DNA of 64,000 nucleotides from Salmonirosea aquatica (GTDB taxonomy: Bacteria > Bacteroidota > Bacteroidia > Cytophagales > Spirosomataceae): the NCBI RefSeq assembly GCF_009296315.1, contig NZ_WHLY01000002.1, positions 558,001 through 622,000 of the forward strand, in the 5' to 3' direction. Position 1 is the first letter of the stretch; the number at the start of each line of letters is the position of its first letter. The notes beneath the pieces are model-generated. The model made no database searches. It was given only the letters and a program-made list of their open reading frames with translations, and was not told the origin of the DNA. Shown here piece after piece: positions 61,514 to 64,000 of the stretch. Position numbers and translations under genes: made by a program.

Positions 61514-63280
61514 ATGTTGCAGTTTCTCAAATTTGTACTGGCCACTTTAGTCGGTCTGTTTTTATTTTTTATCGTATCCTTTTTTATCCTCGTGGGCATC
61601 GGTTCGGCCCTATCGAGTGAGGATGAGGTTGTGATCAAAGACAATTCCGTACTCAAACTCGACCTCGACCGCCCGATTAAGGAGGTAGGTGTCGAAAACC
61701 CCTTTGCGGAGTTGTCCCTTCCATTTGCCGGGAACGATGAAACCATCGGCCTCAAAGACATTCGTGAAGCCATTACGCGGGCCGGCAAAGACGACCATAT
61801 CCAAGGCATTTACCTGAAAACACAGGATCCGGGAGCGGGTTGGGCCTCGCTCGAAGAGATTCGGAATGAGTTGCTGGAATTCAAGAAATCGAAGAAATTC
61901 ATCTATACCTACGGCGAGTACTACTCCGAAAAAGGCTACTACCTGGCCTCCCTGGCCGATAAAATCTACCTCAATCCCGCCGGACTCATGGAATGGAACG
62001 GGCTTTCGGCGGAATATGAATTTTACAAAGGTACCTTTGACAAACTGGATATTAAGCCCCTGATTTTCAGGGTAGGTGAATTCAAGAGTGCCGTGGAGAG
62101 CTTTTCGCGCAAGGATATGAGCGAGGCCAGCAAACAACAGTCCATCGAACTGCTGGACGCGCTGTACGGAAATTACATCGCCAATGTGTCGAAGTCGCGC
62201 AATATTCCCGCCTCCGAATTACGCGGTCTGGCCGACTCACTGGCGGTCACGAATCCAGCTTCGGCCGAAAAATACAAGCTTGTAACCCATGCCGGCTACT
62301 ACGATGAGCTGGAAACGGCGATGAAAAAAGAGCTGAAGGTAGATACCGACGAAGACATCGAATTTGTAGGCCTCAGCAAGTACCTTAAGGGCAAACATCC
62401 TTCGGAGGATGGGGATTTCAACAAGCGCGTGGCCGTCATCGTGGCCGAAGGTGAAATCGTGTCGGGCGAAGGCAGTGACGGTACCATCGGATCGGATAAA
62501 TTTGTGAAAGAACTCAAAAAAATCCGTGAGAATGACAAAATCAAAGCCGTAGTGCTCCGGATCAATTCACCCGGCGGCAGTGCTTTGGCCTCGGATGTGA
62601 TGTGGCGTGAAATACAGCTCACAACCAAGAAGAAACCCGTAATTGCCTCCATGTCCGATGTAGCGGCATCGGGTGGCTACTACATGGCCATGGGTTGCGA
62701 CAAGATCGTCGCCCAACCTAATACCATCACGGGTTCAATCGGTATTTTTGCCATGCTGTTCAATCTGGAAAATTTCCTAGATAACAAATTAGGCATCACG
62801 TTCGATGGTGTCAAAACCAACCCACATGCCGACTGGCCTACTTTGACGCGCGAAATGACTGATTTTGAGAAAGATAAGATCCAGAAGAGCGTCAACGAAG
62901 GCTATGCTAACTTTACCAGCAAAGCTGCTCAAGGCCGTAAGATGTCCGTTGAAAAGCTGCGGAGCCTGGCTTCGGGCCGGGTGTGGTCGGGCGTGGAGGC
63001 CAAATCCAACGGTCTGGTGGACGTGCTCGGTGGGCTCGACGAAGCCATCAAACTGGCGGCCAATGCTGCCAAACTAAAAGAAGGCGATTATCGGGTACGT
63101 TTTTATCCCGAAAAGAAGAATCCGCTACAGGAGTTTGTGAGCAAAATGGCCGGCAATTCAGAAGACCAAATTATGGCCCGGCAACTGGGCGAGCTAGCTC
63201 CTCACGTAAAAATGTACCGCAAACTGCTGAATATGGAAGGTTTGCAGGCGCGTATGCCATTCGGTCTGGATATACGATAG
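61514..63280 (+). CDS. sppA: Signal peptide peptidase SppA, long (67K) type
   Basis: 588 residues. One N-terminal membrane span (FLKFVLATLVGLFLFFIVSFFILVGIG), then two S49 repeats as in the E. coli enzyme. The dyad is visible: Lys191 in VGEFKSAVESF and nucleophile Ser386 in DVAASGGYYMA; LRINSPGGSALASD forms the oxyanion region. It degrades cleaved signal peptides in the inner membrane. It ends at a strong bidirectional terminator. Confidence 0.95.
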   Translation: MLQFLKFVLATLVGLFLFFIVSFFILVGIGSALSSEDEVVIKDNSVLKLDLDRPIKEVGVENPFAELSLPFAGNDETIGLKDIREAITRAGKDDHIQGIYLKTQDPGAGWASLEEIRNELLEFKKSKKFIYTYGEYYSEKGYYLASLADKIYLNPAGLMEWNGLSAEYEFYKGTFDKLDIKPLIFRVGEFKSAVESFSRKDMSEASKQQSIELLDALYGNYIANVSKSRNIPASELRGLADSLAVTNPASAEKYKLVTHAGYYDELETAMKKELKVDTDEDIEFVGLSKYLKGKHPSEDGDFNKRVAVIVAEGEIVSGEGSDGTIGSDKFVKELKKIRENDKIKAVVLRINSPGGSALASDVMWREIQLTTKKKPVIASMSDVAASGGYYMAMGCDKIVAQPNTITGSIGIFAMLFNLENFLDNKLGITFDGVKTNPHADWPTLTREMTDFEKDKIQKSVNEGYANFTSKAAQGRKMSVEKLRSLASGRVWSGVEAKSNGLVDVLGGLDEAIKLAANAAKLKEGDYRVRFYPEKKNPLQEFVSKMAGNSEDQIMARQLGELAPHVKMYRKLLNMEGLQARMPFGLDIR

Positions 63281-63300
63281 ATACCCATCCAAGTCAAAAA

Positions 63301-63340
63301 AAAGCGGGGCCGGAAAATCATTTCCGGCCCCGCTTTTTTT
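63301..63340. terminator. Strong bidirectional terminator
   Basis: AAAGCGGGGCCGGAAA (63301-63316) pairs perfectly with TTTCCGGCCCCGCTTT (63321-63336) around ATCA, with A and T tracts on both sides, between sppA and the converging transporter gene. Confidence 0.85.
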
Positions 63341-63379
63341 GGCTACTGGCCAAGTACTATTTACGTATTTGTAATGGTT

Positions 63380-64000
63380 TCACATCAACAACCCGGCGAA
63401 GGTTGCAGACATGTAGGAAGCCAGGGTACCACAAATCAGCGCCCGAAAGCCGAGCCTAGCCAAATCGGAGCGGCGGGAAGGAGCCAATTCTCCAATGCCC
63501 CTACCTGAATGGCAATGGAACTAAAATTGGCAAAACCACATAGCGCAAAACTCGTGATCACGAGCGTTTTGGGATCGAGGGTTTCCTTCAATTTCACCAA
63601 ATCGAGGTAGGCCACGAATTCGTTGATTACCATTTTGGTACCCATCAGCGAACCGGCCGCCTCAATGTCCTGCGAAGGTACCCCCATCGCCCACGCAAAT
63701 ACCGAGAAAACTTTGCCCAATAGATAATTGAAGCTAAGCTGGGGGAAATTGAAAACGCCTCCCACCTTACCCAACAGAAAATCCAGCAAAGCCACCAGCG
63801 CAATGAAGCCAATCAGCATGGCAATTACGTTGAAACCTACCTTGAGGCCCTCACTGGCACCCGCCGCGATGGCGTCGAGCAGGTTGGCGTGGGTTTTCTT
63901 GATTTCCAGTTTGATGGCGCCCTTGGTTTCGGACACCTCCGTTTCGGGATAAACGATTTTGGAAATCACCAACGCCCCCGGCGCGGCCATGAGGCTGGCG
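63380..64000 (-). pseudogene. NupC-type nucleoside transporter, 5' end outside window, one frameshift
   Basis: The visible C-terminal part has the concentrative nucleoside transporter landmarks: MAAPGALVISKIVYPETE, HANLLDAIAAGASEGLKVGFNVIAMLIGFIALVALLDFLL, GSLMGTKMVINEFVAYLDL and ITSFALCGFANFSSIAIQVG. After this the frame runs into an early stop (63436). One more G in the run at 63498-63501 (C on the plus strand) restores GIGELAPSRRSDLARLGFRALICGTLASYMSATFAGLLM, the usual family end, with stop at 63380. It imports nucleosides with Na+ or H+. Confidence 0.88.

Noticed and set aside
1-64000. CRISPR array, rRNA operon or insertion sequence
   Set aside because: No regularly spaced repeats, no rRNA-like sequence, and no active transposase with terminal repeats; the only transposase-like protein (27733) lacks catalytic residues.

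Overview
The window looks like a chromosome segment of a Bacteroidota bacterium, most likely of the order Cytophagales (Spirosomaceae-type). The evidence is the gene content: a Bacteroidetes-type tyrosine integrase, DUF6046, DUF1593, DUF4199 and DUF2306 proteins, S9 and S41 peptidases, a sulfatase, a dodecin, weak Shine-Dalgarno sequences and TAnnTTTG promoter elements. Base composition is moderate in the core genes and clearly AT-rich in three accessory patches (about 2.1-4.7 kb, 12.3-16.1 kb and 44.3-47.1 kb). The palindrome GGTACC is strikingly frequent in core genes and almost absent from those patches.

Layout. Positions 1 to about 12,190 are an integrative element, nearly all on the minus strand. 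From right to left it carries a tyrosine integrase, a protein with an RteC-like tail, an excisionase-like HTH operon, a filamentous-phage-type (gpII/X-like) replication protein with a zinc finger, a double-HTH protein, two phage-associated proteins (one DUF6046), several tiny genes, an AT-rich cargo of two tandem paralogous membrane/coiled-coil proteins, and a VirE-type P-loop ATPase that runs off the left edge. Its right end is a sequence resembling a tRNA 3' end plus terminator. A second, similar tRNA-3'-like sequence lies at 16.26 kb. The 4 kb between them hold an AT-rich patch with a sigma/anti-sigma pair, a membrane protein and an S41 peptidase.

From 16.4 to 44.1 kb is ordinary chromosome: DsrE protein, cellobiose 2-epimerase-like gene (frameshifted), DPP-IV-like peptidase, a histidine kinase / response regulator / response-regulator-cyclase operon, DNA polymerase IV, glycerophosphodiesterase, a RAYT-like protein that has lost its HUH motif, an XRE-S24 repressor, a sulfatase, RF3, a PIN-domain toxin with a small partner, pyrophosphatase, dodecin, a serine hydrolase and a series of small metabolic genes. 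From 44.3 to 47.1 kb is a second accessory patch. It holds a two-gene unit in which a 57-residue membrane peptide and an LPO_1073/Vpar_1526-like protein both carry a G(S/D)NSxNIQI motif (candidate defence or toxin pair), plus small membrane and lipoprotein genes and a displaced 3' tail of the neighbouring serine hydrolase.

From 47.2 kb to the end is housekeeping: serine hydrolase paralogue, glycosyltransferase, tRNA methyltransferase, RNase H, peptidase T, MazG-like protein, MarC, NUDIX regulator (frameshifted), class V aminotransferases, PHP phosphatase, AroQ, XerD, SixA, SppA and the start of a NupC-type transporter (frameshifted). Three otherwise conserved genes are each broken by exactly one missing G in a G run, which points to consensus errors rather than three true pseudogenes.
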